35,734 nt of DNA from Legionella sp. (GCA_030694525.1 JAUXYG010000048.1:1-35734), one strand, 5' to 3'; counted from the first letter of the stretch, positions 17,970 to 25,966 are shown. A program made the numbers and translations. Notes: generated from the letters alone by a model not told the origin.

Positions 17970-17999
17970 ACTATAGAAACACATTTCTACACCCGTCAA
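17970..17999 (-). promoter_or_regulatory. Predicted sigma-70 promoter of the dcw cluster
   Basis: Minus strand TTGACG (17999-17994) and TATAGT (17975-17970), separated by 18 bases, give a good -35/-10 pair. Initiation is expected near 17963, immediately before the first GTGGG box, giving a leader of about 65 bases before mraZ. The rest of the gap to 18187 shows nothing else clear. Confidence 0.6.
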
Positions 18000-18187
18000 G
18001 CAGAAAAGCTAAAATTTTGAGGTTTTTGTTACTCTAAAATGAAGATTGAAGAAAAATTGTTTAAAATATAATCTTGAAGCGGATAAAAAAATCATATGCT
18101 TGACTCGAAGAGAAGTACTTCAAACTGGATAATGGCTTGCTTCATGAAATGAATAGAATTGGGCAGTGCGCAGGATAGTAATTTTGG

Positions 18188-18207
18188 GGAGCCTGATGTA
18201 GGCTCCC
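18188..18207 (-). terminator. GC-rich stem-loop after coaX
   Basis: GGGAGCC and GGCTCCC form a perfect 7 bp stem with a 6-nt loop, 29 bp past the coaX stop. No T-run follows on the minus strand, so it is only a possible terminator or a 3'-end-protecting hairpin. Confidence 0.45.
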
Positions 18208-18235
18208 TGAACAAGTAACGGCAATAAATCTCTCT

Positions 18236-19003
18236 TTAATTATTCATTAACGCTGCCAAACGAATGCCTTGCAGGACTAAATCAGGTACCAGATGATCAT
18301 ATAAGTCTTGTTTATCGAATAAAGATGCAAATCCACCGGTGGCTAGAACAAGTGCCTTATTACCTGAAAAAGCCTGGTTATTAATTCCTTGAATAATTTC
18401 ACGACACGCACCCAAAACCCCGTAATAAACGCCGGACTGAATACTCTCAATGGTCGTTCGCCCTACTACGCTTTCAGTTTTAACGATCTCTACTGAAGGC
18501 AACTTGGCGGTATTGTTAGATAAGGCATCTACAGACAATCGTACGCCTGGCAATATGGAGCCACCTAAATAAATTTTTTGCGCTGTTATCGCGCAAAATG
18601 TCGTAGCGGTACCAAAATCAATGACGATAATATCTTGATTGGGATATGCGTGTGTTGCAGCTATTGCGTTTGCAATACGGTCAGCACCTACTTCCAAGGG
18701 ATTGCGATATTTAATATTTAATCCGGTTTTAACTCCCGCTTGCAGGGAAAAAGGTTCAGTTGAAAAATATTTCAGGCAAGCTGAACGTAAAGAATAATCT
18801 AATTGAGGAACTACCGAACAAATTCCTATTTTTTTGATGTCATCTGGGTCGCAATTGTTTTCTCTAATGGCACTTTTTAAAAAAATCCCCAACTCATCGG
18901 AAGTGCTCACCTTGGATGTATGACGAAAACGGATTTTAATCTCATCTCCATCAAAAACTCCACCATAAATATGAGAGTTCCCTACATCAATGCAAAGAAT
19001 CAT
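18236..19003 (-). CDS. coaX: Type III pantothenate kinase
   Basis: Cytoplasmic kinase for the first step of coenzyme A synthesis, of the CoaX type in the ASKHA fold, not inhibited by CoA and needing a monovalent cation. The phosphate loop is [23 protein letters not shown] and [13 protein letters not shown] supply substrate and ATP contacts, and [15 protein letters not shown] follows. It is 255 residues, as usual. It lies between the L,D-transpeptidase, which has its own terminator, and the dcw promoter, so it probably has its own promoter in 19004-19090. Confidence 0.95.
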   Translation of the reverse strand: MILCIDVGNSHIYGGVFDGDEIKIRFRHTSKVSTSDELGIFLKSAIRENNCDPDDIKKIGICSVVPQLDYSLRSACLKYFSTEPFSLQAGVKTGLNIKYRNPLEVGADRIANAIAATHAYPNQDIIVIDFGTATTFCAITAQKIYLGGSILPGVRLSVDALSNNTAKLPSVEIVKTESVVGRTTIESIQSGVYYGVLGACREIIQGINNQAFSGNKALVLATGGFASLFDKQDLYDHLVPDLVLQGIRLAALMNN

Positions 19004-19096
19004 TATATAATTACGCCTTAATTAACAAAAAAACATGATAGTAAAATGAGGCCGCTTCATAAGCAAGCCCCGAATAACTTAATTAGAAAACTTCCA

Positions 19097-19123
19097 TAAA
19101 AAAAAGCCCTGAATCAACAGGGC
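19097..19123 (-). terminator. Rho-independent terminator of the L,D-transpeptidase gene
   Basis: On the minus strand GCCCTG-ttgatt-CAGGGC (19123-19106) is followed directly by a run of eight Ts. It lies about 70 bp past the stop at 19192 and is the clearest intrinsic terminator in the window. Confidence 0.85.
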
Positions 19124-19191
19124 CTAGAGTGGAGAAGCATTTGTTATCTAATCGATACCTGATTTCGACATTGATGTATCCATTTTAAATC

Positions 19192-19749
19192 TTAATACGG
19201 TTTCACAATTACAGTAGTACCCACATCAATAAAGTTTTGATTTAACCATTTTGCAGCACTTGGTAAAACTCTTATGCACCCATGACTTGCATTATAGTTA
19301 GGTACTTCGTATGCCGCATGAATCGAATAACCACCGTGAAAATGCATGCAATAAGGCATTTTCGCGCCACCATTTGTTTCTATTGGATAGAGGCTGGAGG
19401 TACACTCTTCACCTTTCTTAGAATAAACTCTAAAACTTCCGGTTACAGTACGGCATCCCCTACCCACATCCTCACAAAAATCTTTACCACCTGACGCGCT
19501 TCCGGTATTGACACGATTTCCCTGAGCATCATAAGCAGCCCAGGCAGTTGCTTTTGGATCGAATATAAATACTTTCTTACCTGTAGGTTCCCTATGAGAA
19601 GGAAAATGAATGGAGCCTTTATGATCTGCTGCCATGCTCATAGTGTAATGAGTATATCCAGCATCATCGACCACAGCAGTTGATCTATCCATGGTGGCGC
19701 AGGATGCAGCCAGAGCACAAACAGGAATTAGCAGTAATTGTTTTTTCAC
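19192..19749 (-). CDS. L,D-transpeptidase (YkuD domain), exported
   Basis: Periplasmic cysteine transpeptidase that makes 3-3 cross-links or attaches proteins to peptidoglycan. Residues 1-17 form a signal sequence (KKQLLLIPVCALAAS) ending at Cys17, which may be lipidated, although the lipobox AASC is not ideal at position -3. The YkuD catalytic motif is complete: HFHGGYSIHAAYEVPN then SHGCIR at 155-160, with catalytic Cys158. The domain begins near residue 58 (KKVFIFD). There is no LysM or other wall-binding domain. A strong terminator follows at 19097, so it is probably transcribed alone. Confidence 0.9.
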   Translation of the reverse strand: MKKQLLLIPVCALAASCATMDRSTAVVDDAGYTHYTMSMAADHKGSIHFPSHREPTGKKVFIFDPKATAWAAYDAQGNRVNTGSASGGKDFCEDVGRGCRTVTGSFRVYSKKGEECTSSLYPIETNGGAKMPYCMHFHGGYSIHAAYEVPNYNASHGCIRVLPSAAKWLNQNFIDVGTTVIVKPY

Positions 19750-19821
19750 TTTTATCTCCCTCTTTTTTTTTACTGTATCGGGAGATTTGAAAATAGGTTT
19801 AGCTTTTTTTACAAAATAATT

Positions 19822-20223
19822 TTACTCTTTGTATTTTTTATGGTCTCTAAGTTCATTAAGTAAGGTTTTTTGGGCGTCTTCAGGCAGCATGGTGATGATG
19901 GCTAATAGCAATTGACCATCCGTACATTCAAAGCAACCACCTCTTGGCGGCATGGCGTTAAATCCTTCATCAACGTGTTTTAAAAGAACTGGAAGCCCTT
20001 GTTTTAAGCGATATTTCCAATCATCAATGTCACCTGCGACTGGTGCGCCAATTGAAATTAACGGTTTCTTAGCATGGCAATTAACACAAAAATGATCATA
20101 AATGAGTTTGCCTTCATTTTTAGCACCTTTAATGTTTCTTAAAAATGCTTGTGGATTATGCGTTTGAGAATAAGAAGGCGTTAAATAAAATAAGGTTAAA
20201 ATAAATAAGAAGTGACGTAACAT
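19822..20223 (-). CDS. Cytochrome c5-like monoheme protein
   Basis: Periplasmic c-type cytochrome of 133 residues. A signal peptide (about residues 1-20, LFILTLFYLTPSYS) precedes the heme-attachment site CVNCH at 46-50. The distal Met ligand is Met91 in FNAMPPRGGCFEC; the extra cysteine pair after it (97 and 100) is the hallmark of the cytochrome c5 group. It probably carries electrons between membrane complexes and a terminal oxidase or other acceptor. It is divergent from flgA, and its start lies 16 bp from the predicted sigma-54 promoter. No strong Shine-Dalgarno sequence is visible. Confidence 0.87.
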   Translation of the reverse strand: MLRHFLFILTLFYLTPSYSQTHNPQAFLRNIKGAKNEGKLIYDHFCVNCHAKKPLISIGAPVAGDIDDWKYRLKQGLPVLLKHVDEGFNAMPPRGGCFECTDGQLLLAIITMLPEDAQKTLLNELRDHKKYKE

Positions 20224-20238
20224 AAAAACTCATTAAGT

Positions 20239-20254
20239 TGGCGCAATATTTGCT
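20239..20254 (+). promoter_or_regulatory. Predicted sigma-54 (RpoN) promoter of flgA
   Basis: TGGCGC-aatat-TTGCT has the invariant GG (20240-20241) and GC (20252-20253) separated by exactly 10 bases. Initiation is expected near 20265, about 55 bases before the flgA GTG. RpoN control of early flagellar genes with a FleQ-type activator is known for Legionella and Pseudomonas. Confidence 0.75.
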
Positions 20255-20320
20255 TGTAATTGAATAAAGGTGCAATTATAAAATTTATACCCAACATATA
20301 CAATTTTAAGGGGTTATGTA

Positions 20321-21025
20321 GTGATAAAAAACATACTAATTGTTTTTCTTTTTTTTACAAGTATGGGATCATTTGCCATAACTGAGAGTCAATCCCTTGA
20401 CGCCCTAAAAAATAAAGTGGAATCCTTCGTTCTTAATGAATTATCTACAAATACTGAGGGAGCAGTGCAGGTATCTGCTGATAAGCTAGACCCTCGTCTG
20501 AACCTTAAAAGGTGTCCGGAAGAACAGCTTGTGGTGTTTAACCCCTATCAAACCCCAATGTTAAGCACCAATATTATGGGAATTAAATGCCTGGAAGAAA
20601 CAAATCACTGGACTTTGTTCGTCCCGATTAAGATAACTATCTTAAAAACAGTATTAGTAGCAAAGAGAGGATTGGTAAAAGGCACTCACATTACCTCTGA
20701 AGACGTCTATCCAGTTGAAATGGATGCTCAGAAATTAAAACAAGGATATTTTACCGACCCGCAACAAATTACCGGATTAGTGTGTAAACAAAATATTAAC
20801 CCTGATGGTTTATTGAATCCTTATAATATTGAACTAGCCAAGCTTGTCCAACGTGGAGAACAAGTAACAATTACGGCATCATTAGATAATTTAAGTGTTA
20901 GTATGGAAGGTGTTGCTATGAACGATGGAGTTCTTGGTTCATTAATAAGAGTTAAAAACCTGTCCTCCAAACGAATCATTGAAGCCAGGGTTTCAGGAGC
21001 GAAGCAGGTACAGGTTACTTTATAG
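20321..21025 (+). CDS. flgA: Flagellar basal body P-ring formation protein
   Basis: Periplasmic chaperone for assembly of the FlgI P-ring around the flagellar rod. A signal peptide occupies about residues 1-19 (IKNILIVFLFFTSMGSFA). The C-terminal half contains the SAF domain (VLVAKRGLVKGTHITSEDVYPVEM) and the GSLIRVKNLSSKRIIEARVSG segment typical of the family. It is 234 residues. The start is GTG at 20321, with AAGGGG 8 bases upstream; an overlapping ATG just before it meets an immediate stop. The predicted sigma-54 promoter at 20239 would drive it, and flgM and flgN follow. Confidence 0.93.
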   Translation: MIKNILIVFLFFTSMGSFAITESQSLDALKNKVESFVLNELSTNTEGAVQVSADKLDPRLNLKRCPEEQLVVFNPYQTPMLSTNIMGIKCLEETNHWTLFVPIKITILKTVLVAKRGLVKGTHITSEDVYPVEMDAQKLKQGYFTDPQQITGLVCKQNINPDGLLNPYNIELAKLVQRGEQVTITASLDNLSVSMEGVAMNDGVLGSLIRVKNLSSKRIIEARVSGAKQVQVTL

Positions 21026-21141
21026 ATTGATTAATAGGGAAATGAGTCATAATTGCCCTAAATTCAGGCACAGCTTCTGCAGATAAAAAGCAAAATGAGT
21101 CTCACGATGACTTAAATGCTGCAGATTTATTAAATTGACGC

Positions 21142-21168
21142 TAAAGAAATTACAAAAGGAGCCGATAA
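21142..21168 (+). promoter_or_regulatory. Predicted sigma-28 (FliA) promoter of flgM
   Basis: TAAAGAAA (21142-21149), 11 bases, then GCCGATAA (21161-21168) matches the enterobacterial FliA consensus TAAAGTTT-N11-GCCGATAA with a perfect -10. Initiation is expected near 21175. This lies after the ATG at 21171, so that ATG cannot be used on this transcript. Confidence 0.85.
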
Positions 21169-21197
21169 CAATGTTAAACGTACTTGAGGATACTTTT

Positions 21198-21485
21198 ATG
21201 GTTAACCAAATTCATGATTCGGCTAATCTTAAGTCAATTGACACTGAAAATCGGGTTAAAACACCAGCCCATCATAAAGAGTTGAATCAAGATAACGTGC
21301 TATCTGCTGAAGTTAATTTTAGTAATACCTCAAAACAGCTGGAAGCCTTAAAAGCTTCTTTAAAAGATATCCCTGAAATTAATGAGGCACGTGTACTTTA
21401 CTTTAAAGCTGAAATAGAATCAGGGAGTTATCAAATTAGCAGTAGTAAAATCGCTGCTCATTTAATCAATATGGAAATGGCTTAA
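21198..21485 (+). CDS. flgM: Anti-sigma-28 factor FlgM
   Basis: Small, largely unfolded protein that binds and inhibits FliA until it is exported through the completed hook-basal body. From ATG 21198 it has 95 residues, opening MVNQIHDSANLKSID. The C-terminal region (SAEVNFSNTSKQLEALKASLKDIPEINEARVLYFKAEIESGSYQISSS, split here as the FliA-binding helices) carries the family signature VxxLKxxIxxGxY as ARVLYFKAEIESGSY. I chose 21198 because the sigma-28 promoter initiates near 21175 and GAGG lies 8 bases before this ATG. A longer form from ATG 21171 (104 residues, AAGGAG upstream) is possible only on read-through messages from flgA. Confidence 0.9.
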   Translation: MVNQIHDSANLKSIDTENRVKTPAHHKELNQDNVLSAEVNFSNTSKQLEALKASLKDIPEINEARVLYFKAEIESGSYQISSSKIAAHLINMEMA

Positions 21486-21498
21486 ATTAAGGTAACTC

Positions 21499-21990
21499 AT
21501 GAATAATAATAACAATAATAACGCTACTATATTAATAACCCATTTAAAACAAGAAATAGACTGGCTTATCCAGCTTAATAATTTATTGTCTGAAGAGAAA
21601 ACCGCTTTAAATGCCTCTCAATTCAATAACCTTCAAACGCTTGCTTTAAATAAAGAAGAACTATCAGTTAAATTGGAAAACAGCGCAGCGCAGCGAATGG
21701 AATTGATTAATCATAGTCCCAACTCTAATTCGTTAAAAGAATTTCTGGAAAAATGTAAGCCCGAGGAGGCTAAAGTAATTACCGATCATAATAACAAACT
21801 CATGGAACAACTTTCGATATGTCGCGAGTTGAATACCGTTAATGGGCAAGTTATAGCTAGTAATTTACACACGCGACAACAAATTGTCAGCGCTTTGTCT
21901 GGAAAAAAAGACGATGCCCTAAATATTTATACTTCTAATGGCAATATTAAATCTGGAAAAAATGATAAGTCCCATCATCAGGAAGCATAA
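21499..21990 (+). CDS. flgN: FlgN export chaperone
   Basis: Cytoplasmic chaperone for the hook-filament junction proteins FlgK and FlgL in flagellar export. The 163-residue protein is mostly helical with heptad-like spacing (IDWLIQLNNLLSEEKTAL, LQTLALNKEELSVKLE), matching the FlgN fold. An unusual run of seven Asn follows the initial Met. AAGG lies close before the ATG, and it starts 13 bp after flgM. A terminator-like hairpin at 22022-22048 ends the unit. Confidence 0.88.
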   Translation: MNNNNNNNATILITHLKQEIDWLIQLNNLLSEEKTALNASQFNNLQTLALNKEELSVKLENSAAQRMELINHSPNSNSLKEFLEKCKPEEAKVITDHNNKLMEQLSICRELNTVNGQVIASNLHTRQQIVSALSGKKDDALNIYTSNGNIKSGKNDKSHHQEA

Positions 21991-22021
21991 GTGCTTAAAT
22001 CACCTAATATTTACCAGACAC

Positions 22022-22048
22022 AACCGTCCCATTAATAAGGGGACGGTT
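22022..22048 (+). terminator. Stem-loop after flgN (possibly bidirectional)
   Basis: AACCGTCCC and GGGACGGTT form a perfect 9 bp stem with a 9-nt loop between the convergent flgN and SDR genes. T-runs are weak on both sides, so efficiency is uncertain. Confidence 0.6.
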
Positions 22049-22077
22049 TGACAATAATATGAGCCATTAAATTCTCT

Positions 22078-22821
22078 CTATTGCATGCGTAACGCACCAT
22101 CCAATCGTATAACCTCACCATTAATCATTCCATTTTCAATGATATGACGTACCAAAAATGCAAATTCTTCGGGTTTTCCCAAACGCTTTGGAAATGTGAC
22201 CGAAGCACTTAGTTTATCTTGAACTTCCTGAGGCATATTTAATAATAATGGGGTTGCGATAAGTCCTGGAGCTATTGTATTTACCCGGATGGCAAATTGA
22301 GCCAATTCACGAGCCGCGGGTAATGTCAAAGAGACTATACCACCCTTTGATGCACTGTATGCCGCCTGTCCTAACTGCCCCTCAAAAGCGGCGATAGATG
22401 CGGTATTGATGATAACTCCTCTTTCCTGAGAATCCGGTTCAATTGGAAGCCCTGTCATAGCATGCGCGACTACACGCATGACGTTAAAAGTACCCACCAA
22501 ATTAATGTCAATCACTTGTTTAAATGCGGATAAAGGCATTGGGCCCTCTTTGCCTACAATTCGTTTTGCAGGCGCTATTCCGGCACAATTAATCAATACT
22601 TGCGGAACGCCAACCTGAGCAATTGTTTGCTGCATTGCATCTTCCACGGAGTGTTCACTAGTGACATCACAATTTAAATAAAGTTTACCGGTAAAATCGT
22701 TATCAGGTTGCTTATCCCAAATCACCACGCGCATTCCGTAATCGGCAAGGTATTTAGCACATGCTTTACCCATTCCCGAGGCACCGCCAGTAATTAAAAC
22801 TATTTTGTTATCAAGATTCAT
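22078..22821 (-). CDS. SDR dehydrogenase, 3-hydroxyacyl-CoA dehydrogenase type-2-like
   Basis: NAD-dependent short-chain dehydrogenase of 247 residues. TGGASGMG is the nucleotide loop, NCAGIAPA follows, and the catalytic Ser (NTASIAAFEGQ), Tyr and Lys (YSASKGG) are present. The pattern with LPAARELAQFAIRVNTIAPGLIATP and the insert GPMPLSAFKQVIDINLVGTFNVMR resembles human HSD17B10 and bacterial 3-hydroxy-2-methylbutyryl-CoA dehydrogenases, which act in isoleucine and fatty-acid breakdown. The exact substrate is inferred. It follows the isochorismatase-family gene by 40 bp on the same strand. Confidence 0.88.
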   Translation of the reverse strand: MNLDNKIVLITGGASGMGKACAKYLADYGMRVVIWDKQPDNDFTGKLYLNCDVTSEHSVEDAMQQTIAQVGVPQVLINCAGIAPAKRIVGKEGPMPLSAFKQVIDINLVGTFNVMRVVAHAMTGLPIEPDSQERGVIINTASIAAFEGQLGQAAYSASKGGIVSLTLPAARELAQFAIRVNTIAPGLIATPLLLNMPQEVQDKLSASVTFPKRLGKPEEFAFLVRHIIENGMINGEVIRLDGALRMQ

Positions 22822-22861
22822 TCTTGTATTCCTTTATTAATCCAAGTAGATTCAAAATCAA

Positions 22862-23407
22862 TTATTGGAGAAACTCTTTACTTAAACTTTTGAACTCGGA
22901 CATCCCTGCATGCCTTAACCATTCAAAAAAAATCATTTCTGCGGTTATCAAATGAATTCCTTGTTGTTTCATACGTTTTAAACCGTACTTCATATCTTCT
23001 TCATTTCTGCTACTGACCGCATCGGCAACAACGTAAACAGAAAAACCTGATTCCTGCAGGTCCATAGCAGTTTGTAATACGCAAACATGAGCTTCCATAC
23101 CCATAATTATCAATTGATTTTTGTTATGATGGTTTAGCCTTTTCAAGTAATTGGGCTCCTTCATACAGGAAAAGTATATTTTTTCAATCAAATCATCCTG
23201 ATTGATATAAGATCGAAGAGAATCAGAGGTAGGCCCTAAGCCCTTGGGATATTGCTCGCTAGCAAGAATGGGTACTGCCATTTTTTTAGCCAATTTTAAT
23301 ATCCATTGGCAACGTTCAAGAAGTTGTGTGTCATTGTGCACGGCGGGAATCAATTTTTCCTGCACATCAACTAGCAATATAATTGAATCATCTTTATTAA
23401 GTAACAT
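22862..23407 (-). CDS. Isochorismatase-family cysteine hydrolase
   Basis: Cytoplasmic hydrolase of the isochorismatase-like (YcaC) fold, 181 residues. The catalytic Asp lies in LLVDVQEKLIPAV and the catalytic Cys in IIMGMEAHVCVLQTAMDL, with VVADAVSSRNEEDM following; Lys of the triad probably lies in the FSCMKEP region. Substrates in this family range from nicotinamide to ureidoacids and cannot be told here. It starts 40 bp before the SDR gene and probably shares its transcript. A stem-loop upstream (23481-23508) isolates it from the HtrA gene. Confidence 0.87.
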   Translation of the reverse strand: MLLNKDDSIILLVDVQEKLIPAVHNDTQLLERCQWILKLAKKMAVPILASEQYPKGLGPTSDSLRSYINQDDLIEKIYFSCMKEPNYLKRLNHHNKNQLIIMGMEAHVCVLQTAMDLQESGFSVYVVADAVSSRNEEDMKYGLKRMKQQGIHLITAEMIFFEWLRHAGMSEFKSLSKEFLQ

Positions 23408-23480
23408 TCTACTATCCTTAGAGAATTGTATCCGATGGTTAATTAAAGCATGGTATAAGAAAGGAAGAAACTAATTATAT

Positions 23481-23508
23481 AAGGGTGGGATTTTATAAGC
23501 CCACCCTT
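23481..23508 (-). terminator. Terminator-like stem-loop after the HtrA gene
   Basis: AAGGGTGGG and CCCACCCTT form a perfect 9 bp stem with a 10-nt loop, 11 bp past the stop at 23519. On the minus strand ATATAATT follows, a weak U-tract. Confidence 0.6.
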
Positions 23509-23518
23509 TCTATGATAT

Positions 23519-24592
23519 TTATAATGCTGCGATATCTATAGTTCTCATTTTAACATCCATCTGCTTGTTACCTCTTTGAATAGAAAGAGTAACCGGCTCC
23601 CCTACTTTAATTTCAGTAAGTAAATTATATAAAGTATCATAATTTGTTATCGGATGAGCGTTGAGCGCAACAATTACATCGCCCTTGACAATGTGTCCCC
23701 AATTGTCACGATAAGTACCCCGTAACTTTAATTTGGCCGCAGGTGTATTAGGAAGTACGTCTGCAATCAAAATTCCTTTTTTTACACCAAGCTTTTGGGC
23801 AATGTGGGGTTCTACACGTTGAATGCCAATACCGGATAACACCACCCTTCCATGATCAATAATTTGCGTTACTACTCGCTGAATATCATCAGCAGGAACC
23901 GCAAATCCAATGCCTGCGGAAGATCCTGAGCGTGAGTAAATCATGGTATTCAGACCAATTAACTGACCTGCGCTATTTAAGAGAGGGCCACCTGAATTCC
24001 CTGGATTAATGGGCGTATCGGTTTGAATCATATTATGGATGGTGACACCACCAATTCCTGGTACTTTCCTGCCCAAGGCTGAAATCACACCTTTTGACAA
24101 ACTGTGATCAAGACCAAAAGGGTTACCAATTGCAATCGCACTTTGACCAACGATTAAATCATTCAAATGAACAATTTCAAAAGGTTCAAAGGATTTTAAA
24201 TAAGCTAGAGCCTGCGGTGACTTGATTTCTAAAACAGCAATATCTTTTCTGGGTTCAGCCCCAATCACTTTTGCTGGTACAGTCATATTACCTAAGGTAA
24301 TTGCGAGATTATCAGCGCCGTTTATAACGTGAAAATTCGTTACGACATGTCCTTTAGCATCCCAAACTATTCCAGATCCCGCCCCATCAGAAACCTGAGT
24401 GCGTTGGATAGAATGACGGTTAATTGTAGCTAAGCGATGGACATAAACTACTTTCGGCGACGTTTTCTGAAATACATTGACGGTATTTCTCTCGTCGGGG
24501 AGAAGAGAGTCCATATTTAAAGAAAAAACTGGTGAAATCAGGGTAAAACTTAAAATAAACGAGGTAATCCCTAAGCTAAGTTGTTTCATCAT
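23519..24592 (-). CDS. HtrA/Deg-family periplasmic serine protease
   Basis: Envelope quality-control protease. A signal peptide or anchor occupies about residues 3-24 (KQLSLGITSFILSFTLIS). The trypsin-like triad is complete: His88 in VVTNFHVING, Asp117 in RKDIAVLEI, Ser200 in PINPGNSGGPLLN. One PDZ domain follows (about 260-350), as in DegS-like or single-PDZ HtrA proteins rather than DegP. I start at the ATG pair 24592/24589, giving 358 residues, because the leader peptide begins there and GGAG lies upstream; an upstream in-frame ATG (24664) would add a non-signal extension inside the previous gene. It overlaps the small conserved gene upstream by 17 bp. Confidence 0.9.
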   Translation of the reverse strand: MMKQLSLGITSFILSFTLISPVFSLNMDSLLPDERNTVNVFQKTSPKVVYVHRLATINRHSIQRTQVSDGAGSGIVWDAKGHVVTNFHVINGADNLAITLGNMTVPAKVIGAEPRKDIAVLEIKSPQALAYLKSFEPFEIVHLNDLIVGQSAIAIGNPFGLDHSLSKGVISALGRKVPGIGGVTIHNMIQTDTPINPGNSGGPLLNSAGQLIGLNTMIYSRSGSSAGIGFAVPADDIQRVVTQIIDHGRVVLSGIGIQRVEPHIAQKLGVKKGILIADVLPNTPAAKLKLRGTYRDNWGHIVKGDVIVALNAHPITNYDTLYNLLTEIKVGEPVTLSIQRGNKQMDVKMRTIDIAAL

Positions 24593-24908
24593 CTTCGTTA
24601 TACTCCATACCGGCAACACCAGAAAATCTCTTGCGAAATGCCTGACGGGCCAATAATTTTTCAATTGCGGGTTGAGGAAAATCTGTAATTGTTATTATAT
24701 TTTTATCCATTAAAATATCAATAACGTCTTCTAATACACGAATCATTTGTAAATCCGATTGCAAAAATTTTAATTGCAAATCCTTATCACAACGCGTCAA
24801 GAAATCAACAAACTCTGGATCATGCGTATCAATTTCTTGCGTCTCGGAATCTTTTCGATCATAAATAGCACAGATTCGACCATCCTTATCACGTTTAATA
24901 TAGACCAC
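24576..24908 (-). CDS. Small conserved protein, function unknown
   Basis: A 110-residue soluble protein. The start MVYIKRDKDGRICAIYD and the block SDLQMIRVLEDVIDILMDKNIITITDFPQPAIEKLLAR resemble a family of small gammaproteobacterial proteins that are often mislabelled as related to tryptophan synthase beta; I see no PLP enzyme motif. The C-terminus is acidic. Its end overlaps the start of the HtrA-type protease by 17 bp, so the two are translationally coupled and may act together, but no function can be read. Confidence 0.8.
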   Translation of the reverse strand: MVYIKRDKDGRICAIYDRKDSETQEIDTHDPEFVDFLTRCDKDLQLKFLQSDLQMIRVLEDVIDILMDKNIITITDFPQPAIEKLLARQAFRKRFSGVAGMEYNEDDETT

Positions 24909-25065
24909 GAGTTATCTTCCTCTTGCAACCAATGGGTTAAAATACCAAATTAAGGCTATCCTTAAAAATGGAAACGTACATCTCATCCGCGTAATTGGTT
25001 ACGCAGAGACAAGATTGTAATATACCTCAGCATAAATGTCACCAATTAACTCAAAAGAATAATTT

Positions 25066-25956
25066 TTAAGCAATAACCAGAGGTGAGCCCTGCTCCGAGG
25101 CAGAATCGTCATCCTGAGGCTCCTTATTCTTTTTATTCTCAGCATCATCACTTTTTTCATGATCACTTGTTACATCATCGTCGCTCACATCCGAGTTCAC
25201 ATCGTCTTCAACTTTATCTACTTCATCCCTCGCATCTTTTTCCAGCTTGGCCTTATCTAATGATATGCCAGAAGATAATTTAAAAAAATTCAATAAATAT
25301 TGGATTGGGGCAAGTATCATTGATTTAAATGAAGAAGTTCCTGCATCAATAGTCTGTTTCGCTATGTGCTCACTCGCATCTGTATGGCGAAGATAGATCT
25401 TCTCAAGGAGACTGGAGTGCTGTTTATAAACGAAGTCCAGATTTTCATTACGGGACTTCTCCTGACCTACCAGATATTCCTGCAAATCAGTATGAGTATC
25501 CCACAAAGCAGTGCGCCTTTGCTGAAGCTGATTTAATTCAGTATTATAAAATTTAATTTCAGCATCTATTTCAGCTTTAAGTCGATCGCATACCTCCTTA
25601 CGTGATGTCGAGATTTCACCTTCGACGATCGCTCCTGATTCTTTTAAAGTCACCTGGGCATAACGTTCAATCAGTTGCGTTTTTTTATTCAAAATATCGT
25701 CAATTTTATTATCAAGGTAAATAATCGCATCTTTATTGGAACCCAGTACGCGATAATGTGAGTCAAAGCGCTTGTTACTTTGCATTTGCTCACGCATTTT
25801 CTCAAGTTCATTTGCTTCCTGAGTTAACGCTCTACGCTGCGCTTTATCATTTAAGTTTTTATCGCGACTTAAAATGAGTTGTCTTATAAATACCGATAAA
25901 GCCACTACTGCTCCAAACGCCGCCGAACAAATAAGGGCTATAGTCACAGGTTCCAT
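25066..25956 (-). CDS. Membrane-anchored coiled-coil protein, unknown
   Basis: Not recognised. From ATG 25956 (AAGGAG 6 bases upstream) it has 296 residues. One membrane helix lies at about 4-28 (VTIALICSAAFGAVVALSVF). A long charged helical region follows (about 30-180, rich in Lys, Glu, Gln and Leu), likely a coiled coil. A second, short hydrophobic patch lies near 215-235. The C-terminal 60 residues are almost entirely Asp, Glu, Ser and Lys, so disordered and strongly acidic. The Shine-Dalgarno sequence overlaps the stop of the gene before it (25967), which points to coupling. A scaffold or anchoring role is conceivable but not shown. Confidence 0.8.
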   Translation of the reverse strand: MEPVTIALICSAAFGAVVALSVFIRQLILSRDKNLNDKAQRRALTQEANELEKMREQMQSNKRFDSHYRVLGSNKDAIIYLDNKIDDILNKKTQLIERYAQVTLKESGAIVEGEISTSRKEVCDRLKAEIDAEIKFYNTELNQLQQRRTALWDTHTDLQEYLVGQEKSRNENLDFVYKQHSSLLEKIYLRHTDASEHIAKQTIDAGTSSFKSMILAPIQYLLNFFKLSSGISLDKAKLEKDARDEVDKVEDDVNSDVSDDDVTSDHEKSDDAENKKNKEPQDDDSASEQGSPLVIA

Positions 25957-25966
25957 AGTCAACTCC

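Noticed and set aside
24593..24664. N-terminal extension of the HtrA protease from ATG 24664
   Set aside because: It would place 24 residues before the signal peptide and lies wholly inside the preceding gene; the ATG pair at 24592 has a suitable ribosome-binding site.
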